From: Sclerotiophoma versabilis
Taxonomy: Eukaryota > Ascomycota > Dothideomycetes > Pleosporales > Didymellaceae
Length of the DNA: 64,000 bases
Direction of reading: 5' to 3'
NCBI GenBank assembly: GCA_012274445.1
Contig: JAAROD010000004.1
Span: 2,666,001 to 2,730,000 of the forward strand
Below the pieces are notes generated by a model. It saw nothing but the letters and a program-made list of their open reading frames with translations. It had not been told where the DNA came from and did not search any database. Position 1 is the stretch's first letter, and every line of letters begins with the position of its first letter. Below are positions 34,901-45,955 of this stretch, one piece after another. Both the position numbers and the translations under genes were made by a program.

Positions 34901-35207
34901 GCTCGATTCTTCGACGTACAAAAGAGCGGACACGAGAGCGGGGTGGTGCACTTGATTTGAGAGGTGGTCGATCAAAGGGTATAATGCGCGACCCTGCTGG
35001 CTTGTGCGGAGGCCTTCGAAGCTATGAGGGAGCTTGATGGTACGATCGAAGTATCTACTTGTGCCTTAGCTATTGCCGTACCCTCCTCCATCTGCTTCAT
35101 ACTTACTGGCTCAGCTTGTCGACCAGGTCTGCGAAGCTTTCGGCGCCATCAATCTCAGGGATGCCGGCTTCATCAGTCGGCCACCTTGACACTGGTAGCA
35201 GCGACAT
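32000..35207 (-). CDS. TRPY/Yvc1-like cation channel with many microexons
   Basis: Predicted Ca2+-permeable TRP-type channel, in fungi usually vacuolar. I assemble 14 exons: 35207-35107, 35054-34920, 34853-33938, 33883-33863, 33810-33762, 33705-33650, 33598-33570, 33515-33496, 33436-33421, 33369-33342, 33289-33215, 32898-32864, 32809-32746 and 32434-32000, giving 659 aa with phase kept throughout. The N-terminus (MSLLPVSRWPTDEAGIPEID) is cytosolic. Helices include FETLFFVVFLALYYAVS, ISEILLYLWIASFAYDEF, ISIVIVGMAFCTLRIVGL and FVKFLSLVLILYLGFLTTF. The pore region reads SWILIKVFFGSSYLGFDVAQ, then PPVMLIFIILTNILLITSL, followed by ILEHARDEYLF and PPLNLIPLCIRPFRLILPSE. The end is a short coiled coil (VINLTAQVEALRAIVSQLQE), as at the Yvc1 C-terminus. 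Two introns (316 and 311 nt) are unusually long. Confidence 0.85.
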
Positions 35208-35475
35208 CTTCCAAAATGCTCCTTGACGCGTTTGAGATGCATCATCAAAAGTCTCGCAAAAGCATGGGGCCGCATCGTCGCGCTTGTGGAGCGCAGTCTG
35301 GAAGGGGCATTTGCCGAAACGTCATAGCTTCTTGGCAAAGACCCTCGTTTTCCTTCTTCACTGTTCAAGGTTTGACCATCAACATTAACTGTCAGATCAC
35401 GCAAGCAATGGAATTTCTGCAATGGGGTCTCACAACACTTGATCAAAACTGACACAGGTTCGAGGCTCATTTACG
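35208..35475. promoter_or_regulatory. Short divergent spacer, channel / hypothetical gene
   Basis: 268 bp between the channel start codon and the start of the opposite hypothetical gene. It would have to serve both if the latter is real. No motif stands out. Confidence 0.35.
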
Positions 35476-36555
35476 ATGCCTCAGGAAGCTGACTTTTACG
35501 GCGACCGGCTTCGCCTCTCCGCCTTTCTTCGTGTTGTGGGTGATGGCATGCCTCAGCGGCCAACACGATTCAGACGCCGTCTGCGGGAAAATGACAATAG
35601 TCTTAAAGGCTCGATTCATCTTGGTACTGATCCGACTGACGAAACAGCTACTACAGCTCAAGAAATCGCCCATCAAAGGCCTACCGAAGACGTATCCGTT
35701 TCCGATATCGCGCGCTCGTTCTCGCTGGAAGAAGCAATGCCAGTAGTAGGAAATCCTGAAGCCAGGAGCGGATATCAGAGAGATTATGAGCAGATTGAAG
35801 ATGCTCAGTTCTCGCCGCGAACAGGAAAACGAACGTCAACCACAACGTCTACAGAGTCACCTAAGAAGCCTTCCAAGGTTTCGAGTACTTGGAAACGATG
35901 CCAACTACCTGTGAACGAACTCGTATTACTGCAATCCACGTCCTCAGATGGCCTTCCTTCATCGAGTGTGAGATACCAACCGGAAAGGCAAGTACCATTG
36001 TCCCAAGCTGACAACATCGTCCTCTAGAAGGTAGATCACGTTTTTGCAGCTTCTGTAGCTGGCCTAGACTCAACCAACGACAACCAAATGTTATTACGTG
36101 CGCCTTTCGAGGGATCACCTCGGCGGCTGGTGGCCCAGCGTACCCGGAAGCCAACACCAACAAAAGGTGCCAACGCCGCCTCTTCCGTAAAGATACTGCG
36201 CGGACGATTCAGTCATCTTCATGTTGCAAAATCCAAAGTGGCACGCAGCCAGAAGCACTCGGAGTCTGGCTTTACCACATACTCGGATGGGTTTGTTGGT
36301 GCAGAGCGCAGTGTACATCTTTCGAAAAGAACAATTAGCTTACGGAACAGCGACACAAGACAGACGAAGAAATGTGCATCAGATCGTAGAGGGCTTATTT
36401 TGGTATGCGGTCACCTACCAGCACCTTCTACCGAGCACCATGGGGACGCTTCGACTTTGGCAGAACAGCGGATGCATACTGAAAACCAGACGCCATTTCG
36501 AGCGTCAATACGTATAGACGAGAGTCGACCTCTATCACAGCTTTCCACTGAGTAA
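35476..36555 (+). CDS. Hypothetical basic, probably disordered protein (two exons proposed)
   Basis: I do not recognise this protein. One reading frame is open from 35476 to 36555 except for a single TAG at 36025-36027. An intron from 35966 (GTGTGA donor) to 36049 (TTTTTGCAG), with CTGAC about 35 nt before the acceptor, removes the stop and keeps phase, giving about 331 aa; a second acceptor at 36058 also keeps phase. The product is rich in Ser, Arg, Lys and Thr, with no membrane helix or known domain. Recognisable pieces are SVSDIARSFSLEEAMPV and MLLRAPFEGSPRRLVAQRTR. Alternatives are a pseudogene with one nonsense mutation, stop readthrough, or a chance frame. It is divergent from the channel gene. 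Confidence 0.45.
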
Positions 36556-37685
36556 AGGAAAAGCCATGGAGCGCCGCAACTCCAGTTTGACGCAGCGTGA
36601 AAGTCTGGCAATCAGCTTTCCAATATCACAGCGCCCATCAGATACGTCTCGAAGCTGATGAAGGAGGTGTGTTGAGTGACAAGTCCGACAGCAACAACGA
36701 TGACAACGCGCATTGAGGCGTCTTGATCGTGACAAACACTGTCATTAGATCCCTTACAAAATTTCTTCCGTGACACAAGGTACTTCGAAAGTGCAATGTG
36801 CAACCTTGTTGGGTCAGGGCGATCTGATCGTGAGGAATTTCGTTCACGATACGGTGGGTTGAGCAACATAACGGGTGCCATTTTCCTGAGCGGTGCGGGT
36901 CTGATGCATCACATCTAAGTAAGCTAGATAAGCGGGAACTAACCACACATATGTAAGGTAAACATTGAATTTTTCATTGCTTGTTTGCGCACGTCTCCGT
37001 TGCTTCTTGCGAACTCCTGATAATCACACCTCGATTAGTCACAACCAGGCCGACCTAGGCTGGGTTCGCGCAACGGCAAAGCTCTTGAGTCAAGCGTGCA
37101 CCGACTGGTATGCATCATGCTCAGACCAGTGACGTGTGTTACTTTTTTAGATCTTCCAGACGAGGTCTCGCCAGTCGACAATCATATGCTACGTGGTTTG
37201 TGTTTTCCAATTGCGCAGCGCAAATGTACAGCACACCGAGTAGCACGACTCAACAATGCTGTCGCTCACAATCAAGCAGCATCCTGTCGATACGTCAACA
37301 CTGAGTCGACTGCGCCGTGATTTATGGTTTTTATCAGGAAACTGTAGTTGGAAGGCATTAGCCCACTTGGCGTCACTGTTTCGCACTAAGAGCTACACAT
37401 TCGGCGAACCCCTAGTGTAACCACTACCGACACGTCGAAACACAAGAGCCCCTGTACTTAGAAACAATGCCTTGCCTGGTATTGTGTCACTGGTCTTGTT
37501 AGGGGTCCGGGGTTCTCGACACTGATCATGATGGTGCGGTCGGATATATATGGAGAGCTGTGTCCCCTGCGACGCATGCCGCTGTTGCACGTTCACACTT
37601 TCTGCGCGTCCTCCCTATTCGACTGGATCGTCTGCACTCAAGCAATACCCGACAAGCGGACTTTCGAACGTAGACTCTCAGCATC
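36556..37685. promoter_or_regulatory. Intergenic region with TATA box ahead of the DUF3112 gene
   Basis: About 1.1 kb with no supported gene. A TATATAT at 37545-37551 lies about 135 bp ahead of the DUF3112 start codon and is a plausible TATA box for it. Confidence 0.45.
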
Positions 37686-39382
37686 ATGGCGTCGCCGAGC
37701 GGCATGCCTCCAATGGTAAGACACAGCATAGCTCTGAGCGATGAATCAAAATTCACAATCCATAGGCAAATATGAAGCCACCGTACCCACCAGCAGTGTG
37801 GGCGTTGGGAGGTGCACCTGTGAAGAAAGTCGACATACCCGCGCAAACTGTTTTCATGGTACTCTTCATGATTGGTGCGGCCGTACACATGAAGATCTTC
37901 CAGAAGAACAGGGCAAGAGGGCACAAGTTTGTGTTCAACCTTTGCATCTTTAGTACGCTCTCGCTTTTTGTTCTTAAAACTCATGATAACGTACTGACAT
38001 CCGTTACAGTCTTCTGCATGTCACGTGTTCTCACGTCAATACTTCGAATCGCGTCAACGGCACAGTCTCGAAACGTCAAACTTGCTATCGCAGCATCAAT
38101 CTTCGTCGCGGCTGGCGTAATCATTCTCTTTATCATCAACTTAATCTTCGCTACGCGCCTCGTCCGGTCGCTGCACCCAACGCTTGGGTGGCATCCTGCG
38201 TTCGGCATCGCTTTCAAGTTGCTTTGTATTCTCACCGGAGCAACGATAATTATGGTCATTGCAGGCACGGTGCAGAGTTTCTATACCCTAGACCCTAACA
38301 TCAAGGCGGTCGACCGGAGTCTTCAGTTATACGGGTCGACTTTCCTTGCTATCTTCGCCACACTGCCGCTTCCGATCACCGTTCTCTCGCTCCTTATTCC
38401 GTATTCGCCACCAGATCGATTCGGTGTGGGACGTCTGCGTACTAAAGTAATCGTGCTGCTTGTAAGCACCACATTGTTATCCATTGGTGCTTGGTATAGA
38501 TGTGGCAGTGCCTGGGCGCCGCCTGTTCCGCGATCTCAACCTCTCCCGAGCTATCTAGGGAAAGGTGCATTCTACATATTCAACTTCTTCGTCGAAATCC
38601 AGACAGTCTTGATGTACGCAATCTTGCGGGTGGATCTTCGCTACCATATTCCCAATGGCGCTAAGGGCATCGGATCGTACTCTTCATCGCAGCAATTGGA
38701 CGATGTTGAGATGCAAGACTCACGACCTACGTCAGCTTCAAATTCCACTGAAGACACAAATAAGGAAACCGCCGCAAAGGCCACGCCCACCTTCGGCTTG
38801 ACAATTGACACCAGCGTACCTACCATACAAATTCACGATCCAGAGAAGACGCCCGTATACTCACCTGAGTCACCAGATACGCATATCGAGTCTACTCGGA
38901 CCACGCCAACCACGTCACCAACATCCCCACCAAAGGACAAACGTAAATCTCTTCTCCAGTCCCTCTTCAAGCGGCAGTCCAAAGCACCCACTCTACCAAT
39001 GATCCAGACCGATACGTCGCCGCTCGAACCGCCACCAACTGCAGAGCAAAAGCAGCGCTGGCGCGATAGTGAACAGCAACGCATAATAACACGACTAGGC
39101 GGGCCGTGGAAGGAACTCGACTCACCCACTAGTCCTGTCGACCCTCCAAGTCCAAGTAGTACGATCTTCTCCTTCCGAACAGGCGGTAGCAAAGATGCGC
39201 GAGGCAGCATAGGTGGCATCAGCGTCGGCACCGGGCTTTCCATCGGCGTACCAAGCGTAGTCACAGCGCCGAGTTTGAGAGACACGTTGAGAGCGGACGG
39301 ACACTGGACTCCAGACCTGGACTGGGAGTTGAGGAGTCCAAGGCGGTTTCTGAGCATGAAGAGGAGGGTCACTGGCGATTGA
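37686..39382 (+). CDS. DUF3112 family multi-pass membrane protein
   Basis: Three exons (37686-37715, 37766-37952, 38010-39382) give 529 aa. The short first exon (MASPSGMPPM) joins ANMKPPYPPAVWALGG, the usual N-terminus of this family. About seven hydrophobic helices follow, including VFMVLFMIGAAVHMKIF, FIFCMSRVLTSILRI, LAIAASIFVAAGVIILFIIN and YIFNFFVEIQTVLMYAILRV, with the conserved RVDLRYHIPNGAKG ending the membrane part. The last 200 residues are a Ser/Thr/Pro-rich cytosolic tail with KRKSLLQSLFKRQSK. The second intron is 57 nt, divisible by three and free of in-frame stops, but removing it restores the family pattern (GHKFVFNLCIFIFCMSR). The function is unknown; a receptor- or RTA1-like role would be speculation. 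Confidence 0.85.
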
Positions 39383-40790
39383 AGTGTGGAGGATTGTACG
39401 ATATCACAGCGAGGCGTTTCAGGAGGATACCATTTGCACGCGCCGATTAGGCTGCGTTCGCTATACTAATGCCACACAGATTTTCCTTTTTAGTCATCTC
39501 CATAATTGTACAAAATGTATTCTACCTTTACGCCTGCAGCGCAGGCAGCACAATTACACAACCGATTCTGTTCAATTCCTAGCCTTGCGGATTGTAATGG
39601 TTCGCCTGACACAGGCGCAGAATGTTAAGTTGTGGGTTCTGACAGTAGTGCCACGACGAGGCGTGGGTTTGAAACGCCTTTCATTAATCCTGAGGCACGA
39701 CCACGAGTTTCCAGGTTCTTTCCATCATCACCATGTTTGATGTTGGCGATATAAATAGGTGGCTCGTTTGGATTTGCCGAGCGGAGAGCCGGCACGGGAC
39801 GATGAAACGGCGATCTTGTGGGCGATCTGACCATGACGAAAACCAGCATTTGTTCAGTTGTTCTTTCTATTTACCTCCTGCGCAGCATCATGAATCGCCG
39901 GAAGATGGAGGGAATAGCGGCGGAGTGATCGACCCAGAAGAGGTACTGTCCTGTTCTTCAAAAGCTGTGAGCACTGCTTTGTGTATGCCGGTCGTATTCA
40001 TCTCTCGACAGCAAGCAATTGTTCCAGATTTGGAAGTCGTTCACACATAGAGTGTAATAGGCAAAGACAAAATGTGCCCGAGGCTGGAAATAGTCAATGC
40101 TCAAAAACGGGTAGGTCCTATACGTCAACAAGAAGAGAGATGGCGCATTGGAACCGACACACACAACAGGTGGATACCCCCAACATGTCTAGAAGTGCAA
40201 ATTCTAGCGCTCTCCTCACTGAACAATGTTGTTGTGATTTCGAGGTATTTTGTATGGTGTTCAGGCTGTTCCTGATGTATAGCCGAGCACTACTGACACA
40301 CATGGTCTACCGCCACAGACCTGACTGCAGTCTTTGAGCCGGGCTGTGTAGGTGATCCCACAATGGCTTCATCTTGTAAGAACTGATTTGAGGGTCGTTG
40401 AGATCATCTACAGCGACAGGATAAAACCCTGAATATCTCCACAAGCGGAATCAAGTTATTGGGAACCGAAGTTGTAGAAAGTGAGAAGAGCGGGCTGCGT
40501 CTTATTTGAAAAAAAAAGAGAAAAAAAGATATAGATAGTAACGGATTGTTTTTTTTCAATGCGTCGAGTAGACAGAAACTCTTGGAGCGATGCACAAGCA
40601 GCCACACCTAGGCTTTTCTGCAACTTGAGAGAGAACCTTCAGTAAGTCCTTCATAATTCAAGCAAGCATCTCGGTGACGATTACGGCCAACTAGATGACT
40701 TGATCGTAAGCAAGCATTCTTAGCGTACTCAATTCCCCCTCAAAAACAAGCTCGCTCTCATTGTATTAACGATATCTTTGTAGTCATTTG
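39383..40790. other. Convergent intergenic region
   Basis: 1.4 kb between the 3' ends of the DUF3112 and HET genes. It includes an A-rich stretch around 40509-40530 and a T8 run near 40550. No gene was recognised. Confidence 0.4.
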
Positions 40791-42919
40791 TCACCCAAGC
40801 AAGATAGTTTCGGGAGTGAATAGATCACGCCATTTCCTCCCAAGATAGCAACCGTCTCTTTCGTATGCCTCTTCCATCTGCACATACGCTAATGAGGCGC
40901 TGCTCAAAACCCGTGAGTTTCTATCGCGAAACACTGTATTCCTCCATGGTTCATCATCCGCCAGAGCAAGTGGACTGAAAGCCGGAGGTTGGAATATGCC
41001 GATCCGTTCATAATAGGCGCCGCAGGATTGCAGTATGATAATCCAATCCTGTGACCCTTGGTCTGAAACTCGAACCAGCATACCCTTCAAGCCGTTGGTG
41101 TTTTGTAGCAATGACACGTCGATGGACCAGTTGGGGTAGATGAACACGTTTACTTCGTCGTTGAAGGGAAGGACGACTACTGCGCCTTCCAGGCAGAAGT
41201 GCGTGAAGCCAAGGGGACTCGATGAATCGGCTCCTGAGTTTAGATGCGACGTTTCGGTGTAGATTTCGAGTAGCTGCGGGACGGCCCTGCTAAGATCTGG
41301 CACGGAGCTTGATAGCGGCTGGCCGTGTTCGTGCAGAGATATTCCTGATGTCCTTACTGTGACGAATGCTTCGATGGCATTCGGCGCCGGGTAAAAGTAA
41401 GGGATGCCTGTCCATGCGAGCGGGGACCAGCTTGGAAAGCCAGGTCGACGAATTTCCGGGCATCCATGATGCCATAAAAGTGCAAAGCCAGTGTTTCTTC
41501 GCGAGTCACAGGCGTATGTCTTCGATTCGTGGGACTTCCACGACGTAAGACATGACGTTTCTCTTGTAGCAGACGCATATGGCACACCCCACAGATGATA
41601 GACATGTTCGTTACGGAGCGTGTTCAATGCGCCAACAATTGCTTTAAGTGCGTCTGCCTCGTAGGTCAACGTGCGTTTACTGTACTCGAATACGTATTCC
41701 ATGGCCCTTGTCAATGGATCGAATTCAGTGACGCCGCCTTGAGGTGGTAACCAACGCGCTGCATTCAGATAGGCCTCGGATTCGAGATTCTTTGCCTCGG
41801 AGCAAGTGTCTGTATTACATATGAATACAGCTTGACGCTGAGTGAAGACCAGTCGCCTCTTAGCTAGAAATCCCTCTTGAAACGTCCAAGCTCGGGACGC
41901 CCATGGCGATTCTTCGATGGATTTCTGGTTGGTGCAGATTGCCGGCAGAGCTGTGAGATAGATGGATCCATGTTGGATCCAATTTGCACCTCTGTCTGAC
42001 TGCACTCCTGGCAGACCTTTTGTGGGATCATGGCCTACGGCATCAACGATAACCAGCTGTGCTGCTGCGTAGATGCTGCCCATCTGCCCGATCTGCAGAT
42101 TTTGGGCAGCTGAATTGTCTTGATGTATGCACTGTGGCCGTCAGTCTGTAGTTGTGTCTGATGAATAAATAAGAGATAGCATACATATCGATCAATCCAC
42201 AGATACCTGTATCCTAAAGCCCTTGTGAGGTGTATGCTATCTTCGATCGTCTTCGGTAAATCTTGTGAAAGATTGGTGTTGTCACTGGCAGGTCGACCTG
42301 GGCCCCAGACATACGACAAAGCAACATACTGACATCGAACAGGTGCCACTACGACGTGCCTCGTCATACAGTCAATGACCTGCAAACTGGAAATGTGTTG
42401 TGTCGAGGGTGCACATCTGACTCCATGTTTGCTTTCACAGGACTTTATCCAGCACACAATATTAGCAAAGTTCAATTTCCGCGGGAAGTACTGCTGAACC
42501 TCGCAGTTGGATGAGTATGGCTCTGTTTCGGACACCAGATACCGCACAGGCAGCGCTTCTCTGGTCGTTTGAGGCTCGCCCTCCATTTTCGAAAGATATG
42601 CGCAACTTTCGTCAACTCTGTGACAAAAGTTTGACGAGACTACTTTACGTTTATCGGCAGGATGAGCGCCCAGCCGCGTGTAGTGCTTCATGAACCGACA
42701 GAAACAACACCACGGTTGGTCGAATACGCTGACGACATCGCGTCCTAGCACTTTGAAGTTCTCCCCAGGTAGCAGCTCAGCCCACGGGATAGTGCTACAG
42801 CGTTCGCACAGGGTATTCTCAATCCGTGACTCGTATGACAACAAAGGCTCTGCAGCAAAAGATTCTACCTCGATGACTGCATCCTGAAGAGAGTTTTCAG
42901 GAGAGGCGATTCCATCCAT
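40791..42919 (-). CDS. HET-domain (heterokaryon incompatibility) protein
   Basis: Two exons (42919-42185, 42131-40791; 53-nt intron) give 691 aa. The N-terminal Cys-containing segment (LCERCSTIPWAELLPGENF) is followed by the HET domain: VALSYVWGPG, a connecting DLPKTIEDSIHLTRALGYRYLWID, then across the intron RYCIHQDNSAAQNLQIGQMGSIY and SPWASRAWTFQEGFLAKRRLVFT. The C-terminal 400 residues have no repeat or NACHT/WD module and look like the divergent tails of many HET proteins. HET domains trigger cell death on non-self recognition in fungi, but most family members are untested. The intron splits the conserved WIDRYCIHQ motif, so the splice junction is well supported. It sits beside the sparser part of the window, in keeping with the dispensable nature of the family. 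Confidence 0.92.
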
Positions 42920-43114
42920 GTCTGTAGACTATGAATGATGGAGCATATTGGCGAAGAACTGACGATGTAGTCGTGGACAAGGAAGGGGATGCGACATGTA
43001 GGAGAGGAGGCACAGCCCACCTTTTGACGCTAACCGATCCTAGAAAATAGAGCGGCAGCGTCAGGCTTGCGACCCTAATTTGTATAGCTACGTACCTTTA
43101 GCCTTAGCGACATC

Positions 43115-43883
43115 TTACATAGGCAACCTGGCCATCTCCTCTTTACTCCAATACTTCCTCATATTCTCCGCGCCCAGCTCCTTGACCTCATCGTCCAAAT
43201 GCTGCCACAGCACCTTTCCAAAACTATCCAGAATCTCCTTCAACTCGGGCAACCTCAGCTCACGTTCCCCACTACTGCACTCATCCATGTACTTGGTGAG
43301 CTTATCGAGACCTTTGTGGATTTGCTTGTGCTGCGTCAAAAGCTCCAATTCTTTCCTGAACGCCGGCATCTTTTTCGCCAACATGGGAAAAACATGTCTG
43401 CAAACTCAAGATTAGTATCGATACATAAAACACAATTTGAAAATCCACATTCACCAAGACCAAACTGGGAACATACCTCTCTTCAATACCATGATGCATC
43501 TCTAACTGCGCACAAAATTGCTGCCCCAACGCAATAAACTGCCTAATACTCATCCCCTTACTCCTCTTCCCAGTCTCACATGCTCCATAAAGCACATGCC
43601 AAGTCTCGCGGAAGTGGTTGTGGAAGTAGTCCATGTGCTCAGCCATGCGGTTATAGATGCGGAAGTCATGCTGGCTGAGCTTGGGGAGGGCTGGGTCAGC
43701 AGGTGTAGGAGCTGCGGGTGTCTTTTCTGGCAGAGAAGGGTCTGTAGTCGCCATTCTGAATGTAGTTTGGAATGTTGGTGTTTGGGATATGAGGCTGAGG
43801 GTAAATGCTCGCTTCGGGGTGGATTGGAAGGCTCGGTGGCTATGAGGTGAGAGGAGGACCCTGAGGGGACGGAGGGGGTTCAT
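43115..43883 (-). CDS. Hemerythrin-like (HHE cation-binding) protein
   Basis: Two exons (43883-43477, 43397-43115; 79-nt intron) give 229 aa. The hemerythrin four-helix domain spans roughly residues 70-215. Candidate iron ligands are in HMDYFHNHFRETWHVLY, FCAQLEMHHGIEERHVFPML, QHKQIHKGLDKL and LWQHLDDEVKEL. The intron interrupts the E-E-R-H motif and is phase-consistent. The first 43 residues (MNPLRPLRVLLSPHSHRAFQ...) are Arg/Ser-rich without acids and resemble a mitochondrial targeting peptide; translation from Met44 (MATTDPSLPEK, ATG at 43754) would give a cytosolic form. Such proteins bind di-iron and oxygen or other small ligands; the physiological role in fungi is poorly known. Confidence 0.88.
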
Positions 43884-44309
43884 ACGCTCGGAACGCTGGA
43901 GGCGAGTGGTGGTTAAACAGATAAAAACGTGAGATAGGGATATATGGCGGTGTTCGTATGGGTGTTCTTGTTTAGGCAAGCTTAATACTTCGGCATTTCT
44001 GTGTGGCCACTCGCAGCTCTCCAAAGTTCTATGACAAATCTGAATGGGGCGGTCTGCCATCTCAAAGGCCGACATGCCGAGAACGCGCTAAGACGGGTGG
44101 TCTGCAGCTGTCAAACCATGCATTCGCAGCCCTATCAGGTACAAAACTAGGCAATACGTCATATGTTATTGACATGTCTTGCAGAGAAGCGTCTGGCTTG
44201 TTGAATCTATGGTTAGAGGCAAGCGGTCACCGAGTCATAATATCCATGTCTGTGAAGCCACGACTCGTCACGTAGCACAAGTCCACTCTACGACTCCCTC
44301 AGCAGGCCA
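43884..44309. promoter_or_regulatory. Spacer with the hemerythrin-like gene promoter
   Basis: 426 bp between the hemerythrin-like start codon and the DCC1 stop codon, both genes on the - strand. No gene or distinct motif was recognised. Confidence 0.35.
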
Positions 44310-45395
44310 TCATTTCTTTCGCGTCTTCGCGAATTTCTCGTGCCACTTTCTTGCCGAGGGTTTGGTCGCTACAGACGCGTCTTGCGCATTGGCGACCGCT
44401 GCATCCTTGCTCTTAGCCCTGATCGTGGAGTCTGATGGGAACTCATAGAACCCTTCAATTGCGCTGAGCTTGGCGTCTTTTCGCCATGCTTCGGGCAGTC
44501 TGTCCTCCCACGTGTCTGTGAAGTCGGCGATAAGAAAGTCACTGCTTCCTTGCTTAGCTTCGAGCAATGTCTTGCCGACAAAGACAACGGTTCTGGCACG
44601 GTCAAGACATGACCATGGCCCGTCTGCGTCTTGCTCGTCGTTGGATAGACGTGTGAGCACGGCTTTGGTGAAGCTGGATGGATGGCCGTCTTCAGCCACT
44701 GCTGCTGCGATGTCTTCAGTCAGAAACTGGCTATCGAGCTTGACGCCCTCGGCCAGGGCGGCAGCGTTGATGGACCGCCATGCTTGTGACAGTGCATTCA
44801 CCGAAGGCCTGTAGGTATCTCCATCAAGCTCAAAGGCCATCAGCTCGTCCCATCCTGCCTGACATTGCTCGTCCGACAAGGGCAGGTTCTGGAAGATGTG
44901 GTGCTTGCTCTTGCCGTTAGCCGTGGCGTCGAGGTCGCCGGCCACGACGTCGTAGACGGGCAGGACCTCGTGCAGCAGGGCGACAGCGGAGGCATCGGAG
45001 GGGTGCAGCTCCAGGGTGGCAGGGCACGACGCTATGGCGCATGTGGCCGGGAGGGGGACGTCGTTGCCATGGGAGTCGAGGTGGCGGGGCTGGGTGACGA
45101 AAAGCGAATTCGACGTCTGGACCTGGCGCAGGTGGAAGGTGGTGTTGGGGGTACAGAGCACGGCATATGCAGGCCGGTGGTGGGCGGCGGCGCTGGATTT
45201 GATCGAGAGCCTGTGCGCGCCAGAAGATCAGAAGGGGATCCACGCAGCAGCGGGACGGGAGGTGGGAGCGCACCGCGGGGGAGTGGGCGCGTCGAGCAGC
45301 GCCGCGACGTCGGGCGGCAGCTCCAGCAGCTGCAGCTTCTGGGCGCGGGCGGCGACGGCGAAGGGCACGCCGCCGTCGAACTGCTGCGTGGCCAT
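44310..45395 (-). CDS. DCC1: Sister chromatid cohesion protein Dcc1
   Basis: Subunit of the alternative clamp loader Ctf18-Ctf8-Dcc1-RFC, which loads or unloads PCNA and supports cohesion. Two exons (45395-45274, 45210-44310; 63-nt intron) give 340 aa. The N-terminus has FAVAARAQKLQLLELPPDV, the usual start of the family, then across the junction LSIKSSAAAHHRPAYAVLCT, FHLRQVQTSNSLFVTQP and TCAIASCPATLELHPSDAS. The C-terminal part has winged-helix-like features (WRSINAAALAEGVKLDSQFL, FLIADFTDTWEDRLPEAW) and ends in a basic tail (KWHEKFAKTRKK). It is transcribed head-to-head with the RhoGEF gene across 560 bp. Confidence 0.88.
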
Positions 45396-45955
45396 GGGCA
45401 GGGCGGTGGGCGCTGGGGCGGGCGGGGGAGGATGACGATGTCTAGCGCGGTGGTGTGTTTGTTTGATCGCCGCGACCTGTCGGCGCTGCGGGCTGCGCGC
45501 TGCGCGCTGCAAGGGCGGCCATGCTCGCGGCGCCAAACATAGACGGGGTCCCCGGCGCGGTCCTGGGATTGCCAGCAGCCTGGGCCTGTCCCGGTGCACG
45601 GCGGCGTCTGCAGTCGGCACCGCTGGCGCTAGTCGCCGCCTGTTTGGGGGCGTCGAGGGCAGCTTGGGCGTTGCAGCCAGCCACCGTACTGTGCCTTGTT
45701 TACTGCCCGTTGACAGGCGACCACCTGCGCGCGGCCAGCTGCGAGCGAGACTTGCGCCAAACACGCAGCACCACCGCCCACACACGCGCTGATCGCTCCT
45801 TCCGTCGTGCATGGCCCAGCAGCCTCCCACCCTCCTTTCCACCACCTCGCCTTCACTGCGCGATGCCCACGCGGCTGCCGCTTGACTTGCCCACCTCGTA
45901 ACAGCCCACCTCTGCCACTCGTTCCCGCGCATCCGCCGCTTCCACGCTCGCAGCC
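45396..45955. promoter_or_regulatory. Divergent promoter, DCC1 / RhoGEF
   Basis: A GC-rich 560-bp spacer between two start codons. The GC-richness produces several long chance frames in both directions, none of them supported. Confidence 0.45.

Noticed and set aside
45228..45932. Long open frames on both strands in the DCC1/RhoGEF spacer
   Set aside because: They arise from high GC with few stops; they overlap DCC1 exon 1 and the promoter in the wrong frame.
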